NCBI RefSeq assembly: GCF_005844325.1
Contig: NZ_SPFY01000004.1
Location: forward strand, 60,538-124,537
Source of the DNA: Collinsella aerofaciens
Lineage (GTDB): Bacteria; Actinomycetota; Coriobacteriia; Coriobacteriales; Coriobacteriaceae
DNA: 64,000 nt
Reading direction: 5' to 3'
Shown piece after piece: positions 23,313 to 32,751 of the stretch. A program made the translations under genes and the position numbers. The notes under the pieces were generated by a model, which saw only the letters and a list, made by a program, of their open reading frames with translations, was not told the DNA's origin and did no database searches. Numbering within the stretch: the stretch's first letter is position 1; each line of letters opens with the position of its first letter.

Positions 23313-24008
23313 CTAGTCGCGACGGCCGAGGATGTTCAGGATGCGCAAGAACACGTTGATAATGTCCACGAACAGATTGGACGCCATGAGCACGGCGTTG
23401 GGCAGCGTAGGCGGCACCGTCGTGGCAACATAGGTGTCGTAGCCAATAAAGCCGGCGAACACCACGATCACGATCAGGTCGGTGATGGTCTGTGAGACGC
23501 CCATGAACATCAGCACGATCTCAACCAGAATAGTAGCGAGCAGAATGCCAAAACCGATGCCATATACGCGCTGGAAAAACTTGGGGAACGTCACGCCCAA
23601 GGCGCCAAAGACAAAGGTGATGGCGGCCGTGGCGATAAAGGCAGTGTTGATGGTGGGCAGGTCGTAGTTGGCAAGGCCAAACGACGCGGTCAGGCCAAAG
23701 GTGCTCGCAAAGATTACGTAGCCCACAAGGGACAGGCCCACGGACTGCTTGCTGGCGGCGGCCGACATCATGACCATGCCGACGATGGTCAAAATAAATG
23801 AGCCAAAGACCAGCGGCAAAGCGGCGCCGCTCATCATCATGCGCGCAAACGACATGGTGCTCGTAAAGTAAGCACCGACGCCCATGGCGCAAAAGCCCAA
23901 AAAGATCAGGGCAGACATGACAAGGTTGTACGCGCGCGGCGACATCTCCTTGGCGCGGCTTGCGCCGCTCTCGACGGGGCCGTTCTGATAGCCCTGGATA
24001 TCGTTCAT
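23313..24008 (-). CDS. Bax inhibitor-1 / YccA family membrane protein
   Basis: A 231-residue integral membrane protein of the BI-1 (UPF0005) family with seven predicted hydrophobic segments. Members act as pH-sensitive calcium leak channels or interact with FtsH-type proteases; the bacterial role is poorly known. The family pattern around FGFxxYDTY is seen as FAGFIGYDTY, followed by the C-terminal NLFVDIINVFLRILNILGRRD, whose re-entrant helix is typical. GAAAGGA precedes the ATG at 24008. Monocistronic with its own terminator. Confidence 0.88.
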   Translation of the reverse strand: MNDIQGYQNGPVESGASRAKEMSPRAYNLVMSALIFLGFCAMGVGAYFTSTMSFARMMMSGAALPLVFGSFILTIVGMVMMSAAASKQSVGLSLVGYVIFASTFGLTASFGLANYDLPTINTAFIATAAITFVFGALGVTFPKFFQRVYGIGFGILLATILVEIVLMFMGVSQTITDLIVIVVFAGFIGYDTYVATTVPPTLPNAVLMASNLFVDIINVFLRILNILGRRD

Positions 24009-24092
24009 AGGTTCGTCCTTTCAAAAAGTGCCGTGAAAGACGGCGCAGCAGGTGACAAGATTCCTGTCATTGTACCCGAACGCCGTGCGTCC

Positions 24093-24431
24093 TTACCTAC
24101 GGCGCTCGCCCTCAAGCGTACGGTCGAATGCCCACACCCACCAACGCATCAGGTGGGCCTGCGAGCCATCTGGTCGTTCGCGCGTCTGGTCCTCCAGATA
24201 CAACTCGGTCGCGTGCCCGCCAAAACGCACCTTATAGGTTGCCGTACGGATGCCGTGAACCGTCAGGCCAAACCCAGCGGTCGAGACAATCTCGTCAATC
24301 GTAAAGCAACGACCGTCGACCCAGCAGACGGTGACCGGCACGACCTGTCCGCCCGCGAGGATGCGAGCCACGACGTCCACATACTGCTTGTGCACGCGCC
24401 GAGTTTTGCCATCTGTCTGTCGATATTCCAT
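24093..24431 (-). CDS. Conserved hypothetical protein, 112 aa
   Basis: A short basic protein without membrane segments. The central region PVTVCWVDGRCFTIDEI followed by YKVRFGGHATELYLEDQ and a tryptophan-rich RWWVWAFD resembles the small all-beta proteins of actinobacteria and firmicutes with a W-x-DGR-x-F-x-I-D pattern (DUF6504-like). Function unknown. The start at 24431 is chosen for TAGGAG just upstream, although the spacing (4 bases) is tight; the frame is open to 24608 without a better site. It is divergent from the phosphate transporter gene. Confidence 0.65.
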   Translation of the reverse strand: MEYRQTDGKTRRVHKQYVDVVARILAGGQVVPVTVCWVDGRCFTIDEIVSTAGFGLTVHGIRTATYKVRFGGHATELYLEDQTRERPDGSQAHLMRWWVWAFDRTLEGERRR

Positions 24432-24680
24432 GTCTCCTATTATCGAACGCATGTTTGCATGTTGTAAAGCGAACAGACTGTGGTTTTGGAGTGTCGGAGC
24501 GAACGCGCGTGTCCGCATGGCGTGATAGCAAAAAGAACACCCACGGTCAACAGGGCTAATATTCAATTTTAGTGCCAAAAAATTACTTCTCCCATCAGAA
24601 CTCGGCAAAGAAACCCGTAGGAGGTGATACGATTTATCATGTTTTTGTAACGTGTCTGCAAACTTCGAGAAAGCCCATAT

Positions 24681-25730
24681 ATGGACGTAACGTTCTCAAC
24701 CTTCCTCGGCCAAATTGTGTCGAACCCAGTCCTTGCCGTCACCGTGATCCTCGCGTTGGGCGCCATCTTCGTCAATGGATGGACCGACGCGCCCAACGCC
24801 ATCGCGACCTGCGTCACTACGCGTTGCATGCCCGCCCGCGCCGCCATTCTCATGAGCGCCGCATTCAACTTCCTCGGCGTGCTCATCATGACGCACTTTA
24901 ATGCGAGCGTCGCCAACACCATCTCACATATCGTCGATTTTGGCGGAAACAGCACCATGGCGCTCGCCTGCCTGTGCGCGGCGTTGTTCTCCATCGTCGT
25001 CTACGGCGCCACAGCGTCGCGTTTTGGCATCCCCACCTCGCAAAGCCACAGCCTTATCGCCGGCCTGACCGGTGCCGCTATCGCCCTCGGCGGCGCGAGC
25101 AGCGTCAACGTCCACGAGTGGATGAAGGTCATCTACGGCCTGGCGCTCTCCATCGGCCTGGGCTTTGTCATGGGCTGGGTCCTGTGCAAACTCGTCTCGA
25201 TTCTTTTCGCCGCCGCCAACAGGCGACGTGCCAATGTCTTCTTTAAATACGCTCAGATTGCGAGCGCTGCGGCCATGAGCTTTATGCACGGCGCGCAGGA
25301 TGGACAGAAGTTCATCGGCGTGCTCTTTTTAGGCGTGGCCTTCGCAAACGGCCAGACCAGCGTCGGCGATGCCGGCATCCCCATCTGGATTATGCTGCTG
25401 TGCTCGGCCACCATGGGTATCGGCACCAGCGTGGGCGGTGAGCGCATCATCAAGTCCGTCGGCCAGAGCATGGTTAAGCTCGAGAAGTATCAGGGCTTCT
25501 CCGCCGACCTCGCGGGCGCCGCGAACCTGCTGCTTGCCACCCTTACCGGCATCCCCGTGTCCTCCACACACATCAAGACCTGCGCCATCATGGGCGTCGG
25601 TGCCGTCAAGCGCCTCTCGGCCATCAACTTCGGCGTCGTCAAGGACATGATGTTCACCTGGTTCTTCACCTTCCCCGCCTGCGGACTCATCAGCTTTGTC
25701 ATGGCCAAGCTGTTCATGATGTTCCTCTAG
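24681..25730 (+). CDS. pit: PiT family inorganic phosphate transporter
   Basis: A 349-residue low-affinity phosphate/metal symporter of the PiT family with about ten hydrophobic segments. Both signature repeats are present: N-terminal GWTDAPNAIAT with IPTSQSHSLIAGLTGAA, and C-terminal FMHGAQDGQKF with GIPVSSTHIKTCAIMGVGAV. It is followed after 67 bases by its usual PhoU-like partner gene. The ribosome-binding site is weak (GAGAAAG). It complements the high-affinity Pst system encoded 6 kb away. Confidence 0.93.
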   Translation: MDVTFSTFLGQIVSNPVLAVTVILALGAIFVNGWTDAPNAIATCVTTRCMPARAAILMSAAFNFLGVLIMTHFNASVANTISHIVDFGGNSTMALACLCAALFSIVVYGATASRFGIPTSQSHSLIAGLTGAAIALGGASSVNVHEWMKVIYGLALSIGLGFVMGWVLCKLVSILFAAANRRRANVFFKYAQIASAAAMSFMHGAQDGQKFIGVLFLGVAFANGQTSVGDAGIPIWIMLLCSATMGIGTSVGGERIIKSVGQSMVKLEKYQGFSADLAGAANLLLATLTGIPVSSTHIKTCAIMGVGAVKRLSAINFGVVKDMMFTWFFTFPACGLISFVMAKLFMMFL

Positions 25731-25797
25731 TCAAACCGAACGTCCATCTGGACCGCAACACTTCGCCCACCCGTCTTCGCCTCGAAAGGACCCACCC

Positions 25798-26421
25798 ATG
25801 GCAAAGAAACCCGATTCGTTCTACTTTGACAACTACGTCGCCTGCGCCGACCTTGCTGTCCAGGCCGCAGAGTTGCTCATCAAGATTTTTGAGAACTTTG
25901 ATCCCGCGCAGATCCACGACATGCTCGAGGAGATGCATGCGATTGAGCATGCGGCAGACAAGAAGCACCACGAGCTCGAAGACGCCCTGCTCACCGCCTT
26001 TATCACCCCGCTCGAGCGCGAGGATCTGGATCTGATGAGCTGCGCGCTCGACACCGTGCTCGACCGTATTGAGGGCGTCGTGCAGCGCGTCTACTTCACC
26101 AACATTCAGAGCATCCATCCCGACGCCATCGTCATCGCCCACAAGGTGACTGACGCCTGCCGCGCCATGAAAGACCTGATGGTCGAGCTGCCCAACTACC
26201 GCAAGTCCAAGACCCTGCGCGAGCTGGTCATCCAGATCAACACCATCGAGTCCGAGGCCGACGAGCTCTACATCAACGCCATGCGCAACCTGCACGTTAA
26301 CGGCAAGGATCCGCTCGAGGTCATCGCTTGGCGTGACGTCTACGCCTTCCTGGAGTACTGCGCCGACTGCTGCGAGAATGTGGCCGATGTTGTGGATTCG
26401 ATTGTCATGAAGAACAGTTAA
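25798..26421 (+). CDS. DUF47/PhoU-like Pit accessory protein
   Basis: A 207-residue all-helical protein of the DUF47 (PhoU-like) family, normally encoded beside pit genes and thought to regulate phosphate uptake. Family pattern: FDNYVACADLAVQAAELL, then HAADKKHHELEDALLTAFITPLEREDL and a C-terminal EVIAWRDVYAFLEYCADCCENVADVVDSIV. GAAAGGA precedes the ATG. It forms an operon with pit. A very long palindrome starts six bases after the stop. Confidence 0.92.
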   Translation: MAKKPDSFYFDNYVACADLAVQAAELLIKIFENFDPAQIHDMLEEMHAIEHAADKKHHELEDALLTAFITPLEREDLDLMSCALDTVLDRIEGVVQRVYFTNIQSIHPDAIVIAHKVTDACRAMKDLMVELPNYRKSKTLRELVIQINTIESEADELYINAMRNLHVNGKDPLEVIAWRDVYAFLEYCADCCENVADVVDSIVMKNS

Positions 26422-26426
26422 TTGGG

Positions 26427-26534
26427 GGTACGTGTCCCGGCGGCGAAGGGCCGGCCACGGTTTGCTTTCTCACTCCGGCTGCTTTGCAGAGTCGTTCGAA
26501 AGTAAACCGTGGCCGGCCCTTCGCCTTACGTACC
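26427..26534. repeat. 108-base near-perfect palindrome
   Basis: Bases 26442-26469 pair with 26498-26525 over 28 bp with one mismatch; an outer GGTACGT (26427-26433) pairs with ACGTACC (26528-26534). The 28-base apex has a small CTGC/GCAG hairpin. The architecture matches the palindrome at 12309-12438, but the sequence is unrelated. There is no T run. Confidence 0.88.
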
Positions 26535-26700
26535 ACCATTGGAACTTTGGCTGATAGTTAGAGCGCAATGGGGGGTTGGCCGAGGGGGCCTTTAATACCC
26601 AATTGAACACTTTGGTATTCGGTGGGCGTTTGGGTGGATGGGGGTTTGGGTACCCTTTGGTTTACCTTGGATTGATTTGCTGACTTTGGAGGGTTTGGTT

Positions 26701-27231
26701 ATGGGGTATTTGGATCTGGCTCGGGGTCGGTATTCTTGTCGTGAGTTTGAAGATCGGGCTGTGGAGCAGGCTGTGGTGGATGCCATTGTTGAGGCTGGGC
26801 GGATTGCTCCTTCTGCTTGTAATAATCATCCTTCTCGTGTGATGGTGCTGGATACGCCTGAGCTTCTGGAGAAGGCTGCTGCTTGTCAGCCTCGGTTTGC
26901 TCGTGATGGATCTATCTTTGGCGCTCCGCTCATCTTCCTTATTTGTAGCGTTACCGAAGACGCTTGGGTGCGCCCGTATGACCAGATGAATTCCAGTGAA
27001 ATCGATACGTCCATAGTGTGCGATCAGATGATGATGGAGGCCACCGAGCAGGGCCTGGGAACGTGTTGGGTATGCCATTTTAAGCCTGAGGTGGCGCAGG
27101 AGCAGTTCAATCTGCCCAAGGGCGTCTATCCCTATCACATGCTCGTCTGCGGATATCCTGCCGACCACATCGCCGATTCCGAGCATCGCGAGGCCCGTAC
27201 CATTCCCCTCTCCAACTTCCTCCTCAAGTAG
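26701..27231 (+). CDS. Nitroreductase family protein
   Basis: A 176-residue FMN-binding nitroreductase-fold protein, short form. Family features: an N-terminal RYSCREFED motif for FMN phosphate, RIAPSACNNHPSRVMV, and a C-terminal CDQMMMEATEQGLGTCWVCHF segment. It reduces nitro compounds, quinones or flavins with NAD(P)H; the substrate is unknown. GGAGGG lies before the ATG at 26701. Odd feature: the first ~230 bases of the gene and 120 bases upstream use T-ending codons (GGT, GCT, TCT, CTG) unlike the second half, which uses the GGC/GCC style of the neighbours. Confidence 0.87.
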   Translation: MGYLDLARGRYSCREFEDRAVEQAVVDAIVEAGRIAPSACNNHPSRVMVLDTPELLEKAAACQPRFARDGSIFGAPLIFLICSVTEDAWVRPYDQMNSSEIDTSIVCDQMMMEATEQGLGTCWVCHFKPEVAQEQFNLPKGVYPYHMLVCGYPADHIADSEHREARTIPLSNFLLK

Positions 27232-27278
27232 ATTTTGGGACATGCCCTAAAACCTATCCTTGACCGCTCACCGGTTCG

Positions 27279-27316
27279 CCGAGTTCTGCGCCACTATGTG
27301 CAGGGCTCGGTTTTTT
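27279..27316 (+). terminator. Nitroreductase terminator
   Basis: CCGAG-tt-CTGC pairs with GCAG-gg-CTCGG, followed directly by TTTTTT (27311-27316). Confidence 0.8.
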
Positions 27317-27344
27317 ATGTTGCGCGCCCCGGTACAGTCATAAA

Positions 27345-27371
27345 AAAGGACCCGCAAGCTGCGGGTCCTTT
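27345..27371 (-). terminator. divIVA terminator
   Basis: AAAGGACCCGCA (27345-27356) pairs with 27360-27371; minus-strand sequence continues as a T run. It lies 27 bases after the divIVA stop. Confidence 0.85.
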
Positions 27372-27397
27372 CTAGGCACTAAATTGTAGGCCGAATG

Positions 27398-28072
27398 TTA
27401 GTCCAGGTCGTCGGCAGCGAAGTTGTCGATCGGGGCGAAGGGATCGGCCACGGGGACAACCGGGTCAGCGACGGGCAGCGGCTCGGCGGGAACAGTCACC
27501 GCAGGAGAAGCGGCAGAACCGACCGGCGTGGAGGCCATGAGGTCGGCCGGGAAGGAGTTCTGGGCATCGTCCATGAAGTGCTGGATGAGCTTGAGATACT
27601 CGGCCTTGAACTCCTCACGAGAAGCCTTGAGACGATCGATCTCCTCGAGCTCAGCCTGCTTTTCGGTCAGAGCCTGGCGGATAACCTCGCGGGCCTTGGC
27701 GTCAGCCTCGTTGCGAATACGCTCAGCGTTCTCATTGGCATCGTTGACGATGGTCTCAGCGGTCTGCTGGGCAGCGATCAGGGCAGCGGAAATCTGGCGC
27801 TCCTGAGCGGAGAAGTCAGGGGCGGGAGCAGCCACGGGGGCGGCAGGAACGGCCTGGGCGGGGGCATCCTGAGCCTGGGCAAGCTGAGCCTGCGCATCGG
27901 CAAGCTGCTGCTCGGTAGCAGTCAGACGACCCTTAAGGTCGACGATCTTAGCGAGCATAGCGTCAACCTCAGAGGACAGCGTCTCCAAGAAGACGTCGAC
28001 CTCGGCAGGATCGTAGCCACGCTTGGCCTCAGAGAAAGTCTGAGCCTGGATGTCTGCAGGGGTAATAGCCAT
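27398..28072 (-). CDS. divIVA: DivIVA domain protein
   Basis: A 224-residue coiled-coil protein that binds curved membrane at poles and septa and organises growth or division. The N-terminal lipid-binding domain reads PADIQAQTFSEAKRGYDPAEVDVFL; two coiled-coil stretches (about 28-70 and 88-170) flank an Ala/Pro-rich linker; the tail is Pro/Ala/Asp-rich and probably disordered. AAAGGAG precedes the ATG at 28072. It is the last gene of the division block sepF-yggT-divIVA, ending at a terminator. Confidence 0.9.
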   Translation of the reverse strand: MAITPADIQAQTFSEAKRGYDPAEVDVFLETLSSEVDAMLAKIVDLKGRLTATEQQLADAQAQLAQAQDAPAQAVPAAPVAAPAPDFSAQERQISAALIAAQQTAETIVNDANENAERIRNEADAKAREVIRQALTEKQAELEEIDRLKASREEFKAEYLKLIQHFMDDAQNSFPADLMASTPVGSAASPAVTVPAEPLPVADPVVPVADPFAPIDNFAADDLD

Positions 28073-28133
28073 AACAAGTCTCCTTTTTCATCGCCTCGGC
28101 GCTACACGCCCGACGTAAGTTACTAAGTCAGTT

Positions 28134-28421
28134 CTACACGAGTATACCTATAAGAAGCTGCAGAACCAGCCTCTGCACCAACTGCAACGCAATAATCGCA
28201 ACGACCGGCGAAAAATCGATACCGCCCATCGGCGGGATGAAACGACGGAACAGGTTGAGCCACGGACCGCACACGCTATCAAGCACCGCGGCAATATCCT
28301 GAAGCAAACCACCCTGCTTCATGGGAATCCACGTCATAAAGCAGTAGACGACAATGAGCGTGGAATAGAAGTTGAACAGCGTGTTGACCAGCTGGACGAT
28401 AGTGTAGATGTTGATGGGAAT
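28134..28421 (-). CDS. yggT: YggT family membrane protein
   Basis: A ~95-residue two-helix membrane protein of the YggT family, commonly encoded between sepF and divIVA and linked to division or osmotic tolerance. Visible: a first helix QLVNTLFNFYSTLIVVYCFM, then TWIPM, the NLFRRFIPPMGGIDFSPVVAI loop-helix (the conserved P-P-x-G-x-D-x-S motif), and a hydrophobic C-terminus. No ATG, GTG or TTG exists between the sepF stop (same frame) and the first helix. The only strong ribosome-binding site, GAGGAG at 28427-28422, is followed by ATT (28421) and ATC (28415). The ATG at 28337 would delete the first helix. Confidence 0.75.
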   Translation of the reverse strand: MPINIYTIVQLVNTLFNFYSTLIVVYCFMTWIPMKQGGLLQDIAAVLDSVCGPWLNLFRRFIPPMGGIDFSPVVAIIALQLVQRLVLQLLIGILV

Positions 28422-28436
28422 CTCCTCGTCTTGTCT

Positions 28437-29159
28437 TTACTTAAGGTAGCCGTCCGCACGAAGCTTCTTGAGATCGGAATCTTTGACCTCGCAACCGGCG
28501 GGCAGCACCATGAACACGCGGTCGCCCACCTCCTTGACCGTGGCACCCAGACCGCAGGCAAAGCCGTAAGAGAAGTCCAAGACGCGCTTGGCAACTTCGG
28601 TGCGTACGCCCACAAAAATCAGTGCGACAGGCTGCTTGGTGCGAACGCGGCGCACCACGGTCTCCACGTCGTCATAGCTCTCGGGGCGCAGGACATAGGC
28701 CGGCAGCTGCGGTGTGGCGTTGATGATATTGCTCGCATAGGCCGAGGCATCGCTCGGTGCAGGCGCGGGCGCAGCGGCGGCACGGGCGCGGGTGTTCTCG
28801 GCGTAGCTAGACGGCGTGTCATAGGCACCAGGACGATAACCGCTCGCAACACTGTCCTGCGAGCGCGAAGGCGGGTTATACGTTGTGGCATGGCGAGAGT
28901 CATCGCCGACCAGCTGACCGGAGCGCGTATACACGGCAACCGACTCAGCTTCACCGCGGCGCGTCTGACCAAGCAGGCCGTTGCTCGGCTCGTCTTGGGT
29001 GTAGAAGCCCTCGCCCGAAGCACCACTGTAGCCGTTGCCCTGATAGCCATCGTCGTAGCCGTCATCGTAGCCGTAGTCGTCGTCCTGGCCATAACCCTGG
29101 TCGTAACCCTGCTGGCCGCCCAGGTGCATCTTATTTTTAATCTCGTCAAGGAAGCCCAT
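28437..29159 (-). CDS. sepF: Cell division protein SepF
   Basis: A 240-residue FtsZ partner that, in lineages without FtsA, ties the Z ring to the membrane. An N-terminal amphipathic helix (MGFLDEIKNKMHL) probably inserts in the membrane; a long Tyr/Asp/Gly- and Ala/Pro-rich linker follows; the C-terminal SepF domain (about 150-238: YDDVETVVRRVRTKQPVAL, RVLDFSYGFACGL, GDRVFMVLPAG) binds FtsZ. AGAGGAC precedes the ATG at 29159. It lies between yggS and yggT in the standard order. No ftsA is present in the window, consistent with this role. Confidence 0.93.
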   Translation of the reverse strand: MGFLDEIKNKMHLGGQQGYDQGYGQDDDYGYDDGYDDGYQGNGYSGASGEGFYTQDEPSNGLLGQTRRGEAESVAVYTRSGQLVGDDSRHATTYNPPSRSQDSVASGYRPGAYDTPSSYAENTRARAAAAPAPAPSDASAYASNIINATPQLPAYVLRPESYDDVETVVRRVRTKQPVALIFVGVRTEVAKRVLDFSYGFACGLGATVKEVGDRVFMVLPAGCEVKDSDLKKLRADGYLK

Positions 29160-29219
29160 GGTTGTGTCCTCTCGCGGTTTAGTGCAGGCGCCCCGATAAT
29201 CAGTGCGCACTTCAGAGCC

Positions 29220-29957
29220 TTATTTTACTGCAAACTCCGGGCTAAATACTACCCTGCCCAGGCGAACGAGCGTAGAGCCCTCCTCAAGGGCAGACTCAAA
29301 GTCCTCGCTCATACCGCAGGAAAGCTCAGGCAGGTTCAAATCGGGATGCGCCGCCTCCAGCTCATCCCTCAGCTCACGAAGCCCCGCAAAGGTGCGGCGT
29401 GCCACATCCTTATTCCCCCGGGGCGCCATAGTCATAAGCCCCTGTACGAAAATTCCCTCAAGTTCTGCAAGCTCACCCGCGGCGGCGCGAATCTCATCGG
29501 GTGAAAAGCCTCCCTTCGACTCCTCACCACTCACATTGACCTCAATGAGCACACGCTGGGGGCCGACGAGCTCGCCTGCCTCAATCTTGCGAACAGCACG
29601 GCTCGAGATCGCCTGCGCCAGATGCAGCGAACCCACCGAGTGAATCAGCTCGGCTGAGCCCAGCACCGCATTGATCTTATTGGTCTGCAGGTTGCCGATC
29701 ATATCGAAGCGCACCTCGGGCAGCTCCGGATGCTCCGCCAGACCCGTGAGCTTGCGAACCAGCTCCTGCGGGCGGTTCTCGGCAAAATGGCGATACCCCG
29801 CCTGGATGGCGGCAACGGTCTCATCGACACCAACGGTCTTGGACACGGCAATGAGGCTCGCGGCGTCGTGGGGACGGCCCGCGCGATCGAGCGCCGCATA
29901 AAAACGTTCCAGAATCTGCTCGCGGCGAGCGCGCATCAAGTCCAAATAGTTATCCAT
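29220..29957 (-). CDS. yggS: YggS family PLP homeostasis protein
   Basis: A 245-residue TIM-barrel PLP-binding protein of the YggS/PROSC family that controls pyridoxal phosphate supply and amino-acid pools. The PLP lysine is in LIAVSKTV. Other blocks: FAENRPQE, FDMIGNLQTNK, VLIEVNVSGEESKGGF, GLMTMAP and SCGMSEDFESAL. The ATG at 29957 has GGAGG nine bases upstream; the frame is open to 30041 but without a site. It heads the yggS-sepF-yggT-divIVA run, just after the phoU terminator. Confidence 0.93.
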   Translation of the reverse strand: MDNYLDLMRARREQILERFYAALDRAGRPHDAASLIAVSKTVGVDETVAAIQAGYRHFAENRPQELVRKLTGLAEHPELPEVRFDMIGNLQTNKINAVLGSAELIHSVGSLHLAQAISSRAVRKIEAGELVGPQRVLIEVNVSGEESKGGFSPDEIRAAAGELAELEGIFVQGLMTMAPRGNKDVARRTFAGLRELRDELEAAHPDLNLPELSCGMSEDFESALEEGSTLVRLGRVVFSPEFAVK

Positions 29958-30007
29958 TGCCAATCGCCTCCGCTGACAGCCAAACAAGTAGTCCCATGCT
30001 AACGCAA

Positions 30008-30039
30008 GAGCGCGGCCCCGCATGTGCAAGGCCGCGCTC
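30008..30039 (-). terminator. phoU terminator
   Basis: GAGCGCGGCC (30008-30017) pairs with GGCCGCGCTC (30030-30039). It lies between the phoU stop and the yggS start; only a short T-containing tail (TTGCGTT) follows on the minus strand, so read-through into yggS is possible. Confidence 0.6.
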
Positions 30040-30076
30040 ACTTAGGTATTTACAATCTTTCGACGAACGGGGTTAC

Positions 30077-30934
30077 TTACTCCTCGTCGTCCTCGCCATC
30101 GTCCTCATCCTCAAGATGATCGAGCAGGTAGCGAAGACCCTCGCTGACCTCGTTAACGGGCACCTTGGCAACGTAGCGTGCATCGACGGCGGGCCTCATG
30201 ATAACACCCTCGCCCGAAGGCACGCGCATGCTCTCGAGCTCATCCTCATCAGTGCAGGCGATATCACCGGCAGTCATACGCTGTCCGGTCAACAGGAAGG
30301 TCAGACGGCAGGCGGCATCGATGGAAATCGAGGCGATGCGATCGAGATAGCGCGATACCATGATGGCGCGGCGCAGGTCGTCATAGTTGCTGTCGTCGTC
30401 CATAAAATCGCCCGTGTCCATGCGGTTAAAGGTGCGGAAGAACTTCTCGTAGGCGGCGTGCACTGGCTCGTCCTCGACGGCCAAGTTGCAGATGATGGAC
30501 ATGTCGTTGGTGACGAGCGCAGAAAGCGAAGAGCCCAGCACCTGGTAGACGGCCTCAGCCTCGGCCTCGACCGTGCCGACAAGCTCCTTGGGCAGCGAGA
30601 TGTCGGCCTTGATCATATGACGCGTGGCGCGGCAAATCTGGCGAACCTTATCGGTCATGCGCTGCAGGTTAAAGTCGACGTAGATGATCGTCTGCAGCAA
30701 GCGGAAGTCGGAGGCGACCGGTGACTGCGTGGCAATCAGGTTGTAGCAGACGGCCTCCAGGTTGGCGCAGCGTGCGTCAATCGAAAGCGTGCGCTTCTTG
30801 GTCTTGGTGGCGAGCTTGCGGTCGTCGGTCACATAGGCCTTCACGGCATCGTGGAGGGCCAGATCGACGGCCTCGTAGATGCTCAGCATCTCGTGACGGG
30901 CCTCGATGAGCTGACGGGAAAACAGTTTGCGCAT
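30077..30934 (-). CDS. phoU: Phosphate signalling protein PhoU
   Basis: A 285-residue helical protein with two PhoU three-helix repeats (about 1-110 and 115-215) that dampens Pst uptake and PhoR signalling when phosphate is ample. Metal-site motifs in the E/D-x-x-x-D style are seen (DFNLQRMTDKVRQI; RYLDRIASISIDAA). The C-terminus has an unusual ~65-residue extension ending in an acidic stretch (HLEDEDDGEDDEE). It follows pstB with a 92-base gap and closes the operon. Confidence 0.9.
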   Translation of the reverse strand: MRKLFSRQLIEARHEMLSIYEAVDLALHDAVKAYVTDDRKLATKTKKRTLSIDARCANLEAVCYNLIATQSPVASDFRLLQTIIYVDFNLQRMTDKVRQICRATRHMIKADISLPKELVGTVEAEAEAVYQVLGSSLSALVTNDMSIICNLAVEDEPVHAAYEKFFRTFNRMDTGDFMDDDSNYDDLRRAIMVSRYLDRIASISIDAACRLTFLLTGQRMTAGDIACTDEDELESMRVPSGEGVIMRPAVDARYVAKVPVNEVSEGLRYLLDHLEDEDDGEDDEE

Positions 30935-31026
30935 GGTTCACTCCAATCAGTTGGGTGCGGTCATGCCGCCCGCACAGTGAATACGCACCGGACCAGATCC
31001 GATCGGCTTGGGACTAGTCGCACCGA

Positions 31027-31830
<804 letters not shown>

Positions 31831-31842
31831 GGGACTCCTTAA

Positions 31843-32748
31843 CTAGCGACGCTTGCGCGACAGGAAGCGCGCAAACAGGTTGAAGGCCAGAATGATCACC
31901 ATCAGCAAGAGCGCGGTGCCATAGGCTGCGTTCATGTTGATGCCGTCGTTGGCAAGCAGGTACAGGTGAACCGTCATGGGACGGCCGGAATCGAGCGGCG
32001 AAATAGGTAGATTGATGGCCTGGCCCATGGTGTAGAGCACCACCGCGGTCTCGCCAATGGCACGGCCGATGGCGAGGACGATACCCGTGGCAATACGGCC
32101 AAAGGCAGAAGGAAGCACGATCTTGGAGACGACCTGCCACTTGGTGGCGCCCAGGCCGTACGCACCCCACCGGATATAGCGCGGAACGGCGCGAATGGCC
32201 TCTTCGGTGGTGCGCATGACGATGGGAAGCATCAAGAGCGCGAGTGCCAGGGCGGCCGAGACCATCGAAAGGCCCAGACCCATAGCCTCGACAAACAAGG
32301 CGTAGCCAAACAGGCCCATAACGATGGAGGGCACCGAGGCCAAAGCGTCAGCAGCGTAGCGAATGAGCTCGACGACCTTGCCCTGCTTGGCGTACTCGGC
32401 CAGATAGACGGCTGCCAGCACAGCGATCGGCGTGCAGATAAGCATGGCGAGTGCCGTCACATAGACGGTCGAGACGATTGTGGGCCAAATTCCGCCCTCG
32501 GCGTTGACGCCCTGGGGCCAACCGAAGATAAAGTCGAGTGAGATATGCGGCAGGCCGTTAATGACCACGTAGGCGATGATAGCGACCAGCACCAGCGTGG
32601 TGATGTATGCCGCGGCACGGAACACGCCAAGCATGATCTTGTTGGACAGGTCCTTGTTGATGCGGCCCTTCTTGCCGTGGGAAAGGGCACGCTTGATGCG
32701 CTCGCGCGACGAGGTCGTATCGACCGTCGTGTCAACGGAATCGGACAT
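31843..32748 (-). CDS. pstA: Phosphate ABC transporter permease PstA
   Basis: A 301-residue inner-membrane permease with six predicted helices and a basic cytoplasmic N-terminal tail. The EAA-loop contacting PstB is visible as EEAIRAVPRYIRWGAYGLGATKWQV. GGGGG precedes the ATG; the pstC stop is 3 bases upstream, so translation is coupled. Confidence 0.95.
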   Translation of the reverse strand: MSDSVDTTVDTTSSRERIKRALSHGKKGRINKDLSNKIMLGVFRAAAYITTLVLVAIIAYVVINGLPHISLDFIFGWPQGVNAEGGIWPTIVSTVYVTALAMLICTPIAVLAAVYLAEYAKQGKVVELIRYAADALASVPSIVMGLFGYALFVEAMGLGLSMVSAALALALLMLPIVMRTTEEAIRAVPRYIRWGAYGLGATKWQVVSKIVLPSAFGRIATGIVLAIGRAIGETAVVLYTMGQAINLPISPLDSGRPMTVHLYLLANDGINMNAAYGTALLLMVIILAFNLFARFLSRKRR

Positions 32749-32751
32749 AGC

